A DNA stretch of 64,000 bases. Origin: Streptomyces hokutonensis (GTDB lineage Bacteria; Actinomycetota; Actinomycetes; Streptomycetales; Streptomycetaceae). Positions 8,267-16,227 of the stretch are shown here, one piece after another. Location: contig NZ_BARG01000088.1 of the NCBI RefSeq assembly GCF_000376565.1, positions 34,832 to 98,831 of the forward strand. The letters run 5' to 3'. The notes under the pieces are model-generated. The model was not told the origin of the DNA. It ran no database searches and was given only the letters and a program-made list of their open reading frames with translations. The position numbers were made by a program, and so were the translations under genes. How positions within the stretch are numbered: the first letter of the stretch is position 1; the number at the start of each line of letters is the position of its first letter.

Positions 8267-9439
8267 ATGCCGGGCAGCAGCACCATCACCGTTCACGCCG
8301 ATCGCGAGGTCCACCCCAGCCGTGCCGTGGCTCCGCCCATCTACCAGACGGCGGCATTCGCGGCCGAGGACGCGGAGACGTTCGCACAGGGCGCCGTCGC
8401 CCCACGGGGCAAGGACTTCTACACCCGCTTCGGCAACCCGAACCACGCCCAGGTCGCGGCCGTCGTCGCCGAACTGGAGCACACCGAGGCGGCCATGGTC
8501 ACCGCCTCCGGGATGGCCGCGCTCACCACGGCCGTCCTGGCCCTGGTGTCCGCCGGCGACCACGTCATCGGGCAGAAGTCCACCTACGGTGGCACGGCGT
8601 CGGTGCTGCTGAACCTGCTGCCGCGCCTCGGGGTGTCGACCACCCTGGTGGACCAGACCGACCCGGAGGCGTTCGCGCGGGCGCTGACCCCGCAGACCCG
8701 CCTGATCCTGGTGGAGACCCCGAGCAACCCGCTGTTGCAGATCACCGACCTGCGCGCCGTGGCGGACCTGGCCCGCGCGCACGACGTGCTGACCGTCGCC
8801 GACAACACCTTCGCCACCCCGCTCAACCAGCGCCCGACGGACTACGGCATCGAACTGGTCTGGCACAGCGCGACCAAGTACCTCAACGGCCACTCGGACG
8901 TCTCCGCCGGAGTGCTCGCCGGCTCGGCCGACATCCTGGACCGCGTCTGGGACGTGGGCCTGCTCACAGGTGCCACGCTCGGCCCGATCGACGCGTGGCT
9001 GCTGCTGCGCGGCATCCGCACCCTGCCGCTGCGGGTGCCCCGGCACAACGCCAACGGTCTTGCGCTCGCGGAGGCGCTGAGCGCGCATCCGGCGGTGGCG
9101 AAGGTGCACTACCCCGGTCTGGCGACCCACCCCCAACACAAGCTGGCCGTCGACCAGATGAGCGGTTTCGGCGGGGTGCTCGGCATCGAGTTCACCGGCG
9201 GTTTCGAGATGGCCGACGCCTTCCTCGGGCGGCTGCGCTACCCCCGCCGGTCGGCCAGTCTCGGCGGAGTCGAGTCCCTGGCCGTCCATCCCGCGTCCAT
9301 GTGGCGCGGAATGCTCAGCGACGAACAGATAGCGGAATCCGTGCCGTTGGGCCTGGTCCGGCTCGCCGCAGGCACGGAGGACACGGCCGACCTGGTCGCC
9401 GACGCGCTCGAAGCGGCGGACGCGGTGCTCACCGCTTGA
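8267..9439 (+). CDS. Trans-sulfuration family PLP enzyme (cystathionine/methionine gamma-lyase type)
   Basis: 390-aa Cys/Met-metabolism PLP enzyme. Visible signatures: PPIYQTAAFAAEDAETF, YTRFGNPNHAQVAAVV, the cofactor-stacking region ASGMAALTTAVLAL, VADNTFATPLNQRP, and the Schiff-base lysine in WHSATKYLNGHSDVSAG (about residue 200). Such enzymes perform gamma- or beta-elimination or replacement on sulfur amino acids; the exact substrate is not evident. ATG 8267 follows GGAGG at 8 bases. A divergent Lrp gene lies upstream and a Zn amidohydrolase 64 bp downstream, probably co-transcribed. Confidence 0.88.
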   Translation: MPGSSTITVHADREVHPSRAVAPPIYQTAAFAAEDAETFAQGAVAPRGKDFYTRFGNPNHAQVAAVVAELEHTEAAMVTASGMAALTTAVLALVSAGDHVIGQKSTYGGTASVLLNLLPRLGVSTTLVDQTDPEAFARALTPQTRLILVETPSNPLLQITDLRAVADLARAHDVLTVADNTFATPLNQRPTDYGIELVWHSATKYLNGHSDVSAGVLAGSADILDRVWDVGLLTGATLGPIDAWLLLRGIRTLPLRVPRHNANGLALAEALSAHPAVAKVHYPGLATHPQHKLAVDQMSGFGGVLGIEFTGGFEMADAFLGRLRYPRRSASLGGVESLAVHPASMWRGMLSDEQIAESVPLGLVRLAAGTEDTADLVADALEAADAVLTA

Positions 9440-9479
9440 ACCATCCGCCCTTGAACAACCCCCACTTGAACCACCCGCA
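9435..9479 (+). repeat. Three tandem 15-bp units between the PLP enzyme and amidohydrolase
   Basis: Units CTTGAACCATCCGCC, CTTGAACAACCCCCA and CTTGAACCACCCGCA follow each other without spacer. The stop codon of the PLP enzyme (TGA 9437-9439) is inside the first unit. The unit is a multiple of three and would encode an LNHPP-like peptide if read through, so extra copies could extend the upstream protein after a stop-codon mutation. Confidence 0.75.
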
Positions 9480-9503
9480 AGCGTCCGTGAAGGAGATCCC
9501 CCG

Positions 9504-10826
9504 ATGAAGACCAAGAACCTGCTCACCGGCGGCACCGTGGTCAGCATGGACCCGGCCGTCGGTGACCTCGAACACGGTGACGTACTGATCGAGGACGGCG
9601 TGATCGTCCAGGTCGCCGAGCGCATCGACGCGCCGGACGCCGAGGTGATCGACGCGACCGACCGGATCGTCATGCCCGGCTTCGTCGACAACCACCGCCA
9701 CTCCTGGCAGACCGCGTTCCGGGGCGTCGGCGCGGACTGGACGTTCCCCGAGTGGGCGGTGGCCATGCACGGCACGGTCAAGCCCCACTACCGGCCCGAG
9801 GACGTCTACGCCGGCACCCTGCTCGGCCGCCTGGAGGCCCTGCACTCCGGGGTGACCACGATGCTGGACTGGTACCACGTCGCCCAGAGCCACGCGCACG
9901 AGGACGCCGCCGTAGCCGCACTGCGGGACGCCCCGGGCCGGTCGATCTTCTGCCTCGGCGCCGGCTGGGGCACCGCCGACTCCGTCGACGCCGACATCCG
10001 CCGCGTCCACGCCGACCTGGCCGGGGACGGCCTGGTCACCATGGCGCTGGGGCTGCGCGGAGCCGACGACACCGGCATGGACACCGTCGCCCGTGAACTG
10101 AAGCTCGCGGCCGAACTCGGCCTGCGCACCAGCCTGCACGTCGACGGCGATGGCGCGAGCGGCGGCGACGGTACGCGCCGTCCGGTCGCCGACCTGCACG
10201 AGCACGGCCTGTTGCGGGACACCACCACGTTCGTGCACGCCAACGGGCTCGGCGACGAAGAGCTGCGCATGCTCGCCGACGCGGGCAGCTCGGTGTCGAT
10301 CAGCCCGGACGTGGAACTCAAGATGGGCTTCGGCTGGCCGATGACCGGCCGGGTGCTCGCGGCGGGCCTGCGTCCGACGCTGTCCGTCGACGACGTCCCG
10401 TCGGTCGGCGGCGACATGTTCTCCACGATGCGTACGGCCTTCGCCGTACAGCGCGGCCTGGACGGCGGCCTGCGCTCGCGCGACCTGCTGGAGTTCACCA
10501 CCGTAGACGCCGCCCGGTCCTGCGGGCTCGACGCCCAGGTCGGCAGCATCACGCCCGGCAAGGACGCCGACATCATCCTGCTCCGCACCGACGACCTGAC
10601 CGTCTTCCCGGTCACCGACCCGGCCGCCACGATCGTCAGCGCCGGCCACCCCGGCCTCGTCGACACGGTCCTCGTCGCGGGCCGCGTGGTGAAGCGCGAC
10701 GGGGTGCTCGTGGGAGTCGACCTGCCCGCCCTGCGTTCCCGCCTCCTGGCCTCCCGCAACCGGATCGCAGAGGCCGCCGGCATCCCGCTCGACGGCACCT
10801 GGCGCCCGCGCCCGGAGGCGAAGTAG
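9504..10826 (+). CDS. Amidohydrolase-superfamily hydrolase/deaminase (TRZ/ATZ type)
   Basis: 440-aa metal-dependent hydrolase. The beta-sandwich start (LTGGTVVSMDPAVGDLEHGD) leads to the barrel metal motif FVDNHRHSWQ (HxH, about residues 63-65). Further ligands follow at SLHVDGDG and FVHANGLG, and the catalytic Asp at SVDDVPSVGGD (about residue 297). The end (GSITPGKDADIILLRTDDL) is typical of cytosine-deaminase/chlorohydrolase relatives. It could hydrolyse a cyclic amidine, guanidine or chloro-heterocycle; substrate unknown. The ribosome site AAGGAG precedes ATG 9504. It probably forms an operon with the PLP enzyme. A strong bidirectional hairpin follows. Confidence 0.87.
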   Translation: MKTKNLLTGGTVVSMDPAVGDLEHGDVLIEDGVIVQVAERIDAPDAEVIDATDRIVMPGFVDNHRHSWQTAFRGVGADWTFPEWAVAMHGTVKPHYRPEDVYAGTLLGRLEALHSGVTTMLDWYHVAQSHAHEDAAVAALRDAPGRSIFCLGAGWGTADSVDADIRRVHADLAGDGLVTMALGLRGADDTGMDTVARELKLAAELGLRTSLHVDGDGASGGDGTRRPVADLHEHGLLRDTTTFVHANGLGDEELRMLADAGSSVSISPDVELKMGFGWPMTGRVLAAGLRPTLSVDDVPSVGGDMFSTMRTAFAVQRGLDGGLRSRDLLEFTTVDAARSCGLDAQVGSITPGKDADIILLRTDDLTVFPVTDPAATIVSAGHPGLVDTVLVAGRVVKRDGVLVGVDLPALRSRLLASRNRIAEAAGIPLDGTWRPRPEAK

Positions 10827-10875
10827 GAGCGTTCGGAGGGGGCATGTCGTACGACACCCTCCAAGAGCGGAGACA

Positions 10876-10916
10876 GCCCGGGCCCCGGGGACAGACATCG
10901 TCCCCGGGGCCCGGGC
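10876..10916. terminator. Bidirectional hairpin terminator
   Basis: Perfect 17-bp inverted repeat (10876-10892 and 10900-10916, GCCCGGGCCCCGGGGAC) with a 7-base loop. It lies between the convergent ends of the amidohydrolase (stop 10826) and cyclophilin (stop 10937) genes. There is no U-tract, as is usual for Streptomyces. Confidence 0.85.
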
Positions 10917-10936
10917 GTACGGGTACCGAGTGCGGA

Positions 10937-11431
10937 TCAGCCCTCGACGACGCCGGAAGCGGCGATCTCGATCTTCGCCTTGGTGGCGCCCGACTGCGAG
11001 CCCAGGGACTCGATCTTGTCGATGATCTCCTGGCCCTCGACGGCCTCGCCGAAGACGACGTGCTTGCCGTCGAGCCACGAGGTGACGACGGTGGTGATGA
11101 AGAACTGCGAGCCGTTGGTGTTGCGGCCGGCGTTCGCCATCGACAGCAGGTAGGGGCGGTCGTGCTTCAGGTCGAAGTTCTCGTCCGCGAACTTCTCGCC
11201 GTAGATGCTCTTGCCACCGGTGCCGTTGTGGTTGGTGAAGTCACCGCCCTGCAGCATGAACTGCGGGATGACGCGGTGGAAGCCGGAGCCCGCGTAGCCG
11301 AAGCCGTTCTGCCCCGTGGCCAGCTCGCGGAAGTTGCGGGCGGTCTTCGGGACGACATCGTCGAAGAGGTTGAAGACGATGCGGCCTGCGGGGGCGCCGT
11401 CGATGGTGATGTCGAAGTAGACGTTGCTCAT
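10937..11431 (-). CDS. Peptidyl-prolyl cis-trans isomerase, cyclophilin type
   Basis: 164-aa cytoplasmic cyclophilin that speeds proline isomerisation during folding. Family signatures are intact: FDDVVPKTARNFRELATG, GYAGSGFHRVIPQFMLQGGD (catalytic Arg in FHRVIP), NTNGSQFFITT and WLDGKHVVFGEAVEG. No signal peptide. ATG 11429-11431 gives the usual MSNVYFDITIDG start; the ribosome site is weak. It is divergent from a DEAD-box helicase gene, and both look like housekeeping or stress functions. Confidence 0.95.
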   Translation of the reverse strand: MSNVYFDITIDGAPAGRIVFNLFDDVVPKTARNFRELATGQNGFGYAGSGFHRVIPQFMLQGGDFTNHNGTGGKSIYGEKFADENFDLKHDRPYLLSMANAGRNTNGSQFFITTVVTSWLDGKHVVFGEAVEGQEIIDKIESLGSQSGATKAKIEIAASGVVEG

Positions 11432-11607
11432 AATAAATTCTGTCACTTTCGGTGTGATGCACACTGCCCGGCGCAGCCGTGTGCCGAACGCCGGACCGTT
11501 ACCTCAGATAGCCCTGATGGCAGAACTCTATAGCGCGTACCGCCCGGGCCGGCGGAGCGGCGGGTGCCCCGGGTGGCCGCTGATAAAGTGGACGAACGCT
11601 TCGAGAT

Positions 11608-11643
11608 CGCCGGGGCCCGTACCAAGGGGTGCGGGCCCCGGCG
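11608..11643 (+). promoter_or_regulatory. 5'-UTR hairpin upstream of the DEAD-box helicase
   Basis: Perfect 12-bp stem CGCCGGGGCCCG / CGGGCCCCGGCG with a 12-base loop, 32 bp before the helicase ATG. The region is divergent promoter space with no terminating gene upstream on this strand, so the hairpin would sit in the helicase leader mRNA. Confidence 0.6.
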
Positions 11644-11675
11644 CGTTGCGGGCAACAGACCGAGGAAGGTTCCCC

Positions 11676-12995
11676 ATGAACGCGAAGCCGCCGACCGCTT
11701 CCTTCGCCACGCTCGGACTGCCGCCCGAGCTGGTCGGGACGATGACGGACCTCGGGGTGACGGAACCCTTCCCGATCCAGGCGGCGACGCTCCCCGACGC
11801 ACTGGCCGGCCACGATGTGCTGGGCCGGGCACGGACCGGGTCCGGCAAGACACTCGCCTTCGGGCTCCCGCTGCTCGTACGGACCGCGGGCCGGCGGGCG
11901 GAGCCGAAGCGGCCGCTCGCACTGGTCCTGGTGCCGACCCGGGAACTCGCGCAGCAGGTGGACGACGCGCTCACCCCGTACGCCCGGACAGTCGGCGTAC
12001 GGCTGGCGACGGTGGTGGGCGGCCTGTCGATCAACCGGCAGACGGCGCTGCTGCGCACCGGTGTCGAGGTGCTCATCGCGACGCCGGGGCGGCTGACCGA
12101 CCTGGTGTCGCGTCGCGACTGCCACCTGAACCACGTACGGATCACGGTGCTGGACGAGGCGGACCAGATGTGCGACCTGGGCTTTCTGCCGCAGGTCTCG
12201 GACCTCCTGGACCAGGTCCCCTCCGACGGGCAGCGGCTTCTGTTCTCGGCCACGCTCGACGGCGACGTCGACCGGCTGGTCCAGGACTACCTCCACGACC
12301 CCGTTCTCGCGTCGGTCGACGAGGTGGCGGGCTCGGTCGCGACGATGGAACACCACGTGCTGAACATCCACGGCGCCGACAAGTACGCCACGGCGACCGA
12401 GATCGCCGCGCGGGACGGCCGTGTGCTGATGTTCCTGGACACCAAGGCCGGGGTGGACCAGTTCACCCGTCACCTGCGGGCCGGCGGGGTACGGGCGGCG
12501 GCCCTGCACAGCGGGAAGTCGCAGCCGCAACGCACGCACACACTCGCCCAGTTCAAGGACGGCGAGGTCACCGTGCTGGTGGCCACCAACGTCGCCGCCC
12601 GCGGCATCCACATCGACGAGCTCGACCTCGTCGTCAACGTCGACCCGCCGGCCGACGCCAAGGACTACCTGCACCGGGGCGGTCGGACGGCACGTGCGGG
12701 GGAGTCCGGGAAGGTGGTCACCCTGGTCACGCCCGGCCAGCGGCGCGAGGTGAACCGCATGATGTCCGAGGCCGGCATCCGGCCGATCGTCACACAGGTG
12801 CGCTCCGGCGAGGAGAAACTGACGGCCATCACCGGGGCCAAGCGCCCTCCGGCGGGGACGAAGCCCGCAGGTAACGCCCCCTTCCGCGGCATGGGCACCC
12901 GTCCGGGCCGCCCGGCCAAGGAGTCCCGCAAGGCCGCCGAGGCCCGCAAGACCGCGGAAGCCCGCGCGGCGGCCCGGGTACGCAAGGGCCGCTGA
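11676..12995 (+). CDS. DEAD-box ATP-dependent RNA helicase
   Basis: 439-aa RNA helicase. All core motifs are present: Q-motif PFPIQAATLPDAL, Walker A ARTGSGKTLAFG (about residue 55), PTRELAQQ, TPGRLTDL, DEAD in VLDEADQMCD, SAT in LLFSATLDG, then helicase C motifs VLVATNVAARGIHIDELDLV and HRGGRTARAGESG. The C-terminus is a basic, Ala/Lys/Arg-rich tail for RNA contact. ATG 11676 follows GAGGAAGG; the frame extends upstream without homology. A leader hairpin suggests post-transcriptional control. The role is likely RNA remodelling, ribosome assembly or cold response. Confidence 0.95.
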   Translation: MNAKPPTASFATLGLPPELVGTMTDLGVTEPFPIQAATLPDALAGHDVLGRARTGSGKTLAFGLPLLVRTAGRRAEPKRPLALVLVPTRELAQQVDDALTPYARTVGVRLATVVGGLSINRQTALLRTGVEVLIATPGRLTDLVSRRDCHLNHVRITVLDEADQMCDLGFLPQVSDLLDQVPSDGQRLLFSATLDGDVDRLVQDYLHDPVLASVDEVAGSVATMEHHVLNIHGADKYATATEIAARDGRVLMFLDTKAGVDQFTRHLRAGGVRAAALHSGKSQPQRTHTLAQFKDGEVTVLVATNVAARGIHIDELDLVVNVDPPADAKDYLHRGGRTARAGESGKVVTLVTPGQRREVNRMMSEAGIRPIVTQVRSGEEKLTAITGAKRPPAGTKPAGNAPFRGMGTRPGRPAKESRKAAEARKTAEARAAARVRKGR

Positions 12996-13009
12996 CCCCA
13001 CGGACGACG

Positions 13010-13034
13010 GTGCCGAGCCCGAGAGGCCCGGCAC
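13010..13034. terminator. Convergent-gene hairpin terminator
   Basis: GTGCCGAGCC and GGCCCGGCAC pair with one mismatch around a 5-base loop, between the helicase stop (12995) and the stop of the oppositely read gene at 13042. Confidence 0.65.
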
Positions 13035-13041
13035 TGGCTTC

Positions 13042-13341
13042 TCAAGCGCCGCCGACGACTCCGGGTGGGACGAAGCGGCGATGCAGTGGCCGGAACTCAC
13101 TTTCGGGCTGACCGCTGATGCCGGCCTTCTCGACAGCGGGAGCCAACCGTTCGGCGAAGAAGGTCTCGAAGGCCTCCTCGGAGTCCCAGACGTCGGTCAC
13201 ATTGAGCGCTTCGTCGTCGAACCAGGCCACGTGCACCTGTGAGCCCGCAGGGGCCGTCTCCTCCCAGCCCACGGTGTCCCGAACAGCGTCGTACTGATCA
13301 GGTGTGACACCCGTCCAGCGCATGAACATCACCACAGCCAA
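13042..13341 (-). CDS. Small dimeric alpha-beta barrel (ABM-like) protein
   Basis: 99-aa protein with the pattern of antibiotic-monooxygenase/dimeric alpha-beta barrel domains: an N-terminal strand MAVVMFMRWTGVTPDQYDAV, a central HVAWFDDEALNVTDVWDSEE and a helix AFETFFAERLAPAVEKAGI. Members act as small cofactor-free oxygenases, heme oxygenases or stress proteins; no catalytic residue identifies the role here. It is monocistronic, convergent with the helicase, with about 250 bp of non-coding DNA upstream (13342-13593) that contains a small TCCGCA-N6-TGCGGA hairpin near 13505 and nothing else I recognise. Confidence 0.75.
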   Translation of the reverse strand: MAVVMFMRWTGVTPDQYDAVRDTVGWEETAPAGSQVHVAWFDDEALNVTDVWDSEEAFETFFAERLAPAVEKAGISGQPESEFRPLHRRFVPPGVVGGA

Positions 13342-13593
13342 TGTCCGCTCCTCGCTCGTGTCGTGTACGACCGGCTACCGGCGTCCGCGTGCTTCGTTCA
13401 CCGGCGGTGGCCCCGGCCATCGTCCTGCGCGACAGGGACGGGGCGAAGAGCGTACGGAGGCGCGGCGCGGCTGGGGTTCACTCCTCACGCCTGGTAGGCG
13501 GGAGTCCGCATGTGCGTGCGGAGGCCTCTTCGGCGGCGGGTAAAGGTGACCTGTCCATCTTCGTTCGCTCCGCCCCCGTGCCGCTCTGTGGCC

Positions 13594-14610
13594 CTAGGGA
13601 CGCGCGGTTCTCGGCGGAGCCACCGAACCGCGTGGCTTCGCCGCCGGGGGCAGGACTTTGCGACGGCTGAGTTTGTTCTCGTCGATCGCTCTGACCGTGC
13701 GCTTGACCACCAGGTCCACCAGCAGGTCCGCCGGCCACCGGTAGCTGGACAGCGGGGGCGTCAACAGCCGCGACAGCGGGTGGTCGTCGAAGCCCATGAC
13801 CGAGACGTCGTCGGGTACTTCGAGTCCCAGCTCCCGGGCGCCGGCGTAGACGCCGTAGGCCATCGAATCGGCCAGGCAGAGAAACGCGGTCGGCGGATTC
13901 GCCGAGCTCAGTACGGTCCGCGCCACGGCCGTGGCGCCGTCCAGGTCGTGCGGTGAGGGGTGGAGCGTGACGTCCAGTCCGAGACTCCGCGCGACCCGAT
14001 GGGCGATCACCTCGGCTGGGCGGTCGGGGGTGGTGGGCCGGCTCGGGGTCATGACGGCGATCCTCCGGTGACCGCAGTCGACGAGTCGGTGGAAGGCGTC
14101 GGTGACCCCGGCCTCGTTGTCGAAAACGACCTCCGCCGCGGTGGCCGCACCCGGCAGTCCGTCGCCGATGGACGTCAGCACCGTCCGTCGGGCGACCTCC
14201 TTCCAGTGCGCGGCGGCCGGGTCGACCGGCAGGACGATGAGCGCGTCCACCCGCTGGTCGGCCAGCTGGGAGGCGAGCGTGGCCTCGAGTTCGGGGTCGT
14301 TCGAGGCGTCGACGATCAGAGCGTGCCGGCCGACGCCGAGGAACCTGCGGCCCAGGGCGGCGGCGAGATCCTGCTGCCAGACGTCGGCGAGCGACCCGCA
14401 CAGCACCCCGACGTACCCTGTGCGTCCGGAGGCCAGGGCGCGGGCGATCGGGTCCGCCTGGTAGCCGAGCCGATCTGCGACCTCGCGGACGCGTCGCTGG
14501 GTCTCGGGCGGTACTTGAAGACCGCGGAGCGCGTACGACACCGCGGCGGCGGAGAGCCCGGTCTCCTCCGCGATGTCGCGCAGGGTGATCCGCCGCGGCT
14601 GTTTTGGCAC
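13594..14610 (-). CDS. LacI-family transcriptional regulator
   Basis: 338-aa repressor. HTH RITLRDIAEETGLSAAAVSY at residues 6-25, hinge VADRLGYQADPIARALASGR, then a sugar-binding-protein-like core (GYVGVLCGSLADVWQQDLA) and the C-terminal VMGFDDHPLSRLLTPPLSSY. The last about 40 residues are basic (VKRTVRAIDENKLSRRKVL). It is divergent from a cysteine-dioxygenase-like gene, with two inverted AGCGCT-centred operators in between. Probable autoregulator and controller of that neighbour; a sugar-type effector next to a thiol dioxygenase is unusual. Confidence 0.92.
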   Translation of the reverse strand: MPKQPRRITLRDIAEETGLSAAAVSYALRGLQVPPETQRRVREVADRLGYQADPIARALASGRTGYVGVLCGSLADVWQQDLAAALGRRFLGVGRHALIVDASNDPELEATLASQLADQRVDALIVLPVDPAAAHWKEVARRTVLTSIGDGLPGAATAAEVVFDNEAGVTDAFHRLVDCGHRRIAVMTPSRPTTPDRPAEVIAHRVARSLGLDVTLHPSPHDLDGATAVARTVLSSANPPTAFLCLADSMAYGVYAGARELGLEVPDDVSVMGFDDHPLSRLLTPPLSSYRWPADLLVDLVVKRTVRAIDENKLSRRKVLPPAAKPRGSVAPPRTARP

Positions 14611-14698
14611 CTCGTCAGTGTAACGACTCGATGAACTGGCGAGCCGCTCCTGCCGTCCGGAGCGGAGCGACCTTCGGCGAACATTGACACCGGCTCAG

Positions 14699-14738
14699 CT
14701 TAAGCGCTTCACTGGAACGCATCACTGAAGCGCTTAAC
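14699..14738. promoter_or_regulatory. Paired LacI-type operators
   Basis: TTAAGCGCTTCA and TGAAGCGCTTAA, mutually inverted, with centres about 26 bp apart, in the 301-bp region between the divergent LacI gene and the dioxygenase-like gene. Each holds the AGCGCT core of LacI/CebR-type sites. The arrangement allows two dimers to bind on nearly the same helix face. The rest of 14611-14911 contains the divergent promoters and nothing else I can name. Confidence 0.75.
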
Positions 14739-14911
14739 CAAAGAGACGGCACGAGCGGGCACAGTGCGACCGCCATTCACCAACACCCGTGTCCGGAAGG
14801 CCTCGTCGGCCAGTTGTGCCTGCCCCCGTGAACGATCCTTCGTCGTACGACCGCCGGACGTGCCGCACGCGTCGGCAATCCACACCACCTCCTACTCGAA
14901 GGAGTACGACC

Positions 14912-15490
14912 ATGACCGCACCGCTGCCGTCCCACGACCTCGACACCGCAGCCGCCCGCGATGCCGAGCCGTGGCACCGGGTGCGGGCGGCCGTCACTCT
15001 CGACGCGCTCCCAGGCCGCGACCTGGACAAGCGGGAACTGCTGGAGCTGGCCGCGTCGATCGTCGCGGACCCCGGCATCTGGCGTGAGCACGTGGCCTTC
15101 GACGACGACAACCGGCACTACGTCTCCCTGTACCGGGACGCCCATGTCGATGTCTGGGTGCTGTGCTGGACACCGCGGAACGACACCGGCTGGCACGATC
15201 ACGATGTCTCGTCCGGTGCCGTGGCGGTGGCCGAGGGAGCACTCGTCGAACACAATCTGGCCGTCGGCGTGCCGAGCCTGGCGACCGAGGTGTCGGCCGG
15301 TCAGGTCTTCTGCTTCGGCCCCGACCACATCCACCGGCTCACCGGACGCGATGTCGGCAGCGTGTCGATCCACACGTACTCGCCGCCGCTGTGGCGGATG
15401 GGCCAGTACACGGTCGCACGCAACGGGATCCTCCGCCGCACCGCGGTCTCCTACGCCGACGAGCTGCGGCCACTGGACGACATGGCCTGA
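14912..15490 (+). CDS. Cysteine dioxygenase-like (cupin) protein
   Basis: 192-aa cupin of the type I cysteine dioxygenase group, which oxidises thiols to sulfinates with non-heme iron. The metal ligands are visible as TGWHDHDVSSGAVAV (HxH, about residues 90-92) and a third His in FGPDHIHRL (about residue 139). VHTYSPPLW-like (here IHTYSPPLWRMGQY) is conserved in bacterial members. ATG 14912 follows GAAGGAG at good spacing. It is controlled from the region carrying paired LacI operators. The substrate could be cysteine or another thiol such as 3-mercaptopropionate. Confidence 0.85.
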   Translation: MTAPLPSHDLDTAAARDAEPWHRVRAAVTLDALPGRDLDKRELLELAASIVADPGIWREHVAFDDDNRHYVSLYRDAHVDVWVLCWTPRNDTGWHDHDVSSGAVAVAEGALVEHNLAVGVPSLATEVSAGQVFCFGPDHIHRLTGRDVGSVSIHTYSPPLWRMGQYTVARNGILRRTAVSYADELRPLDDMA

Positions 15491-15506
15491 CCCGACTGGT
15501 GCAGTT

Positions 15507-15534
15507 CGCTGCTGACGACCGGAGATCTGCGCGC
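15507..15534 (+). repeat. Inverted copy of the pyrE 3' end (arm 1)
   Basis: This 28-bp segment is the reverse complement, with one mismatch, of 15623-15650, which encodes the C-terminal LLTAGDLRA of the orotate phosphoribosyltransferase. Read on + it gives LLTTGDLRA, so it is a partial inverted duplicate of coding sequence. It may also pair as a long-range hairpin between the two convergent genes. Confidence 0.8.
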
Positions 15535-15609
15535 TTCGTGGCGTAGTGGGCCCGGGAGTCGGGACCGCTGAGCGAGGCGAACGAATGCCGCGGGCCGACC
15601 GCCCGCCGA

Positions 15610-16137
15610 TCAGGCGGCGGCAGCGCGCAGATCTCCGGCCGTCAGCAGCGACAACAGCCCGATGTCCTCGGCCGCGAGGGCGTCGGCGCCGCCTTGTTCA
15701 CGGTCGATCACGCACAGAGCCGCAGAAACCTGAGCCCCCAGACCACACAGGTCCGCGGTCGACAGCACGATCTGTCCGCCGCTGGTGACCACGTCCTCGA
15801 CGACCAGCACCCGACGGCCCTCGACCTCGGCTCCTTCGGCGAGACGGCAGGTGCCATAGGGCTTGGTCTGCTTCCGCACGAACGCGCAGGGCAGGCCCGT
15901 GTGCCGGCCGAGCGCGGTCACCACCGGGATGCCGCCCATCTCCAGGCCGGCCAGGACCTCGGTTCCGGAAGGCACCAGCGGAACCATCTGCCGGGCGATC
16001 TCGTCCAGCAGGACCGGGTCGCCCTCGAACCGGTACTTGTCGAAGTACTCCGTGGCGGCGCGTCCGGACCGAAGCGTGAAACGCCCCGTCAGATGAGAAG
16101 CGGCATGGATGCGGCGAGCAAGATCAGAACGGGTCAC
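15610..16137 (-). CDS. pyrE: Orotate phosphoribosyltransferase
   Basis: 175-aa type I phosphoribosyltransferase. The PRPP-binding loop VLVVEDVVTSGGQIVLS (about residues 110-126) and the family segments GRFTLRSGRAATEYFDKYRF and GLEMGGIPVVTALG are typical of PyrE, which joins orotate to PRPP in UMP synthesis. The length is normal. It ends the minus-strand run that includes the nicotinate genes but is separated from nicE by 90 bp. A pyridine-carboxylate-like substrate is chemically near orotate, so another base is conceivable, but plain PyrE is the simplest reading. Confidence 0.85.
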   Translation of the reverse strand: MTRSDLARRIHAASHLTGRFTLRSGRAATEYFDKYRFEGDPVLLDEIARQMVPLVPSGTEVLAGLEMGGIPVVTALGRHTGLPCAFVRKQTKPYGTCRLAEGAEVEGRRVLVVEDVVTSGGQIVLSTADLCGLGAQVSAALCVIDREQGGADALAAEDIGLLSLLTAGDLRAAAA

Positions 16138-16227
16138 AGGCGTTCAGTCTTCCAGCCGTTCGTCCCCGCGAGGACACCGGCTCCCTCCACCGCCGCTCGG
16201 CGTCCCGTCTCGATTGCCCGCCGTCCG

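Noticed and set aside
9435..9479. CRISPR array
   Set aside because: Contiguous 15-bp units with no spacers and no cas genes.
13342..13593. Small open frames on the plus strand
   Set aside because: No ribosome site, no homology-like pattern, and they run into the LacI gene's antisense.
15610..16137. Nicotinate phosphoribosyltransferase linked to the nic cluster
   Set aside because: Fold, length and PRPP motif match PyrE-type orotate enzymes, not the NAPRTase family.
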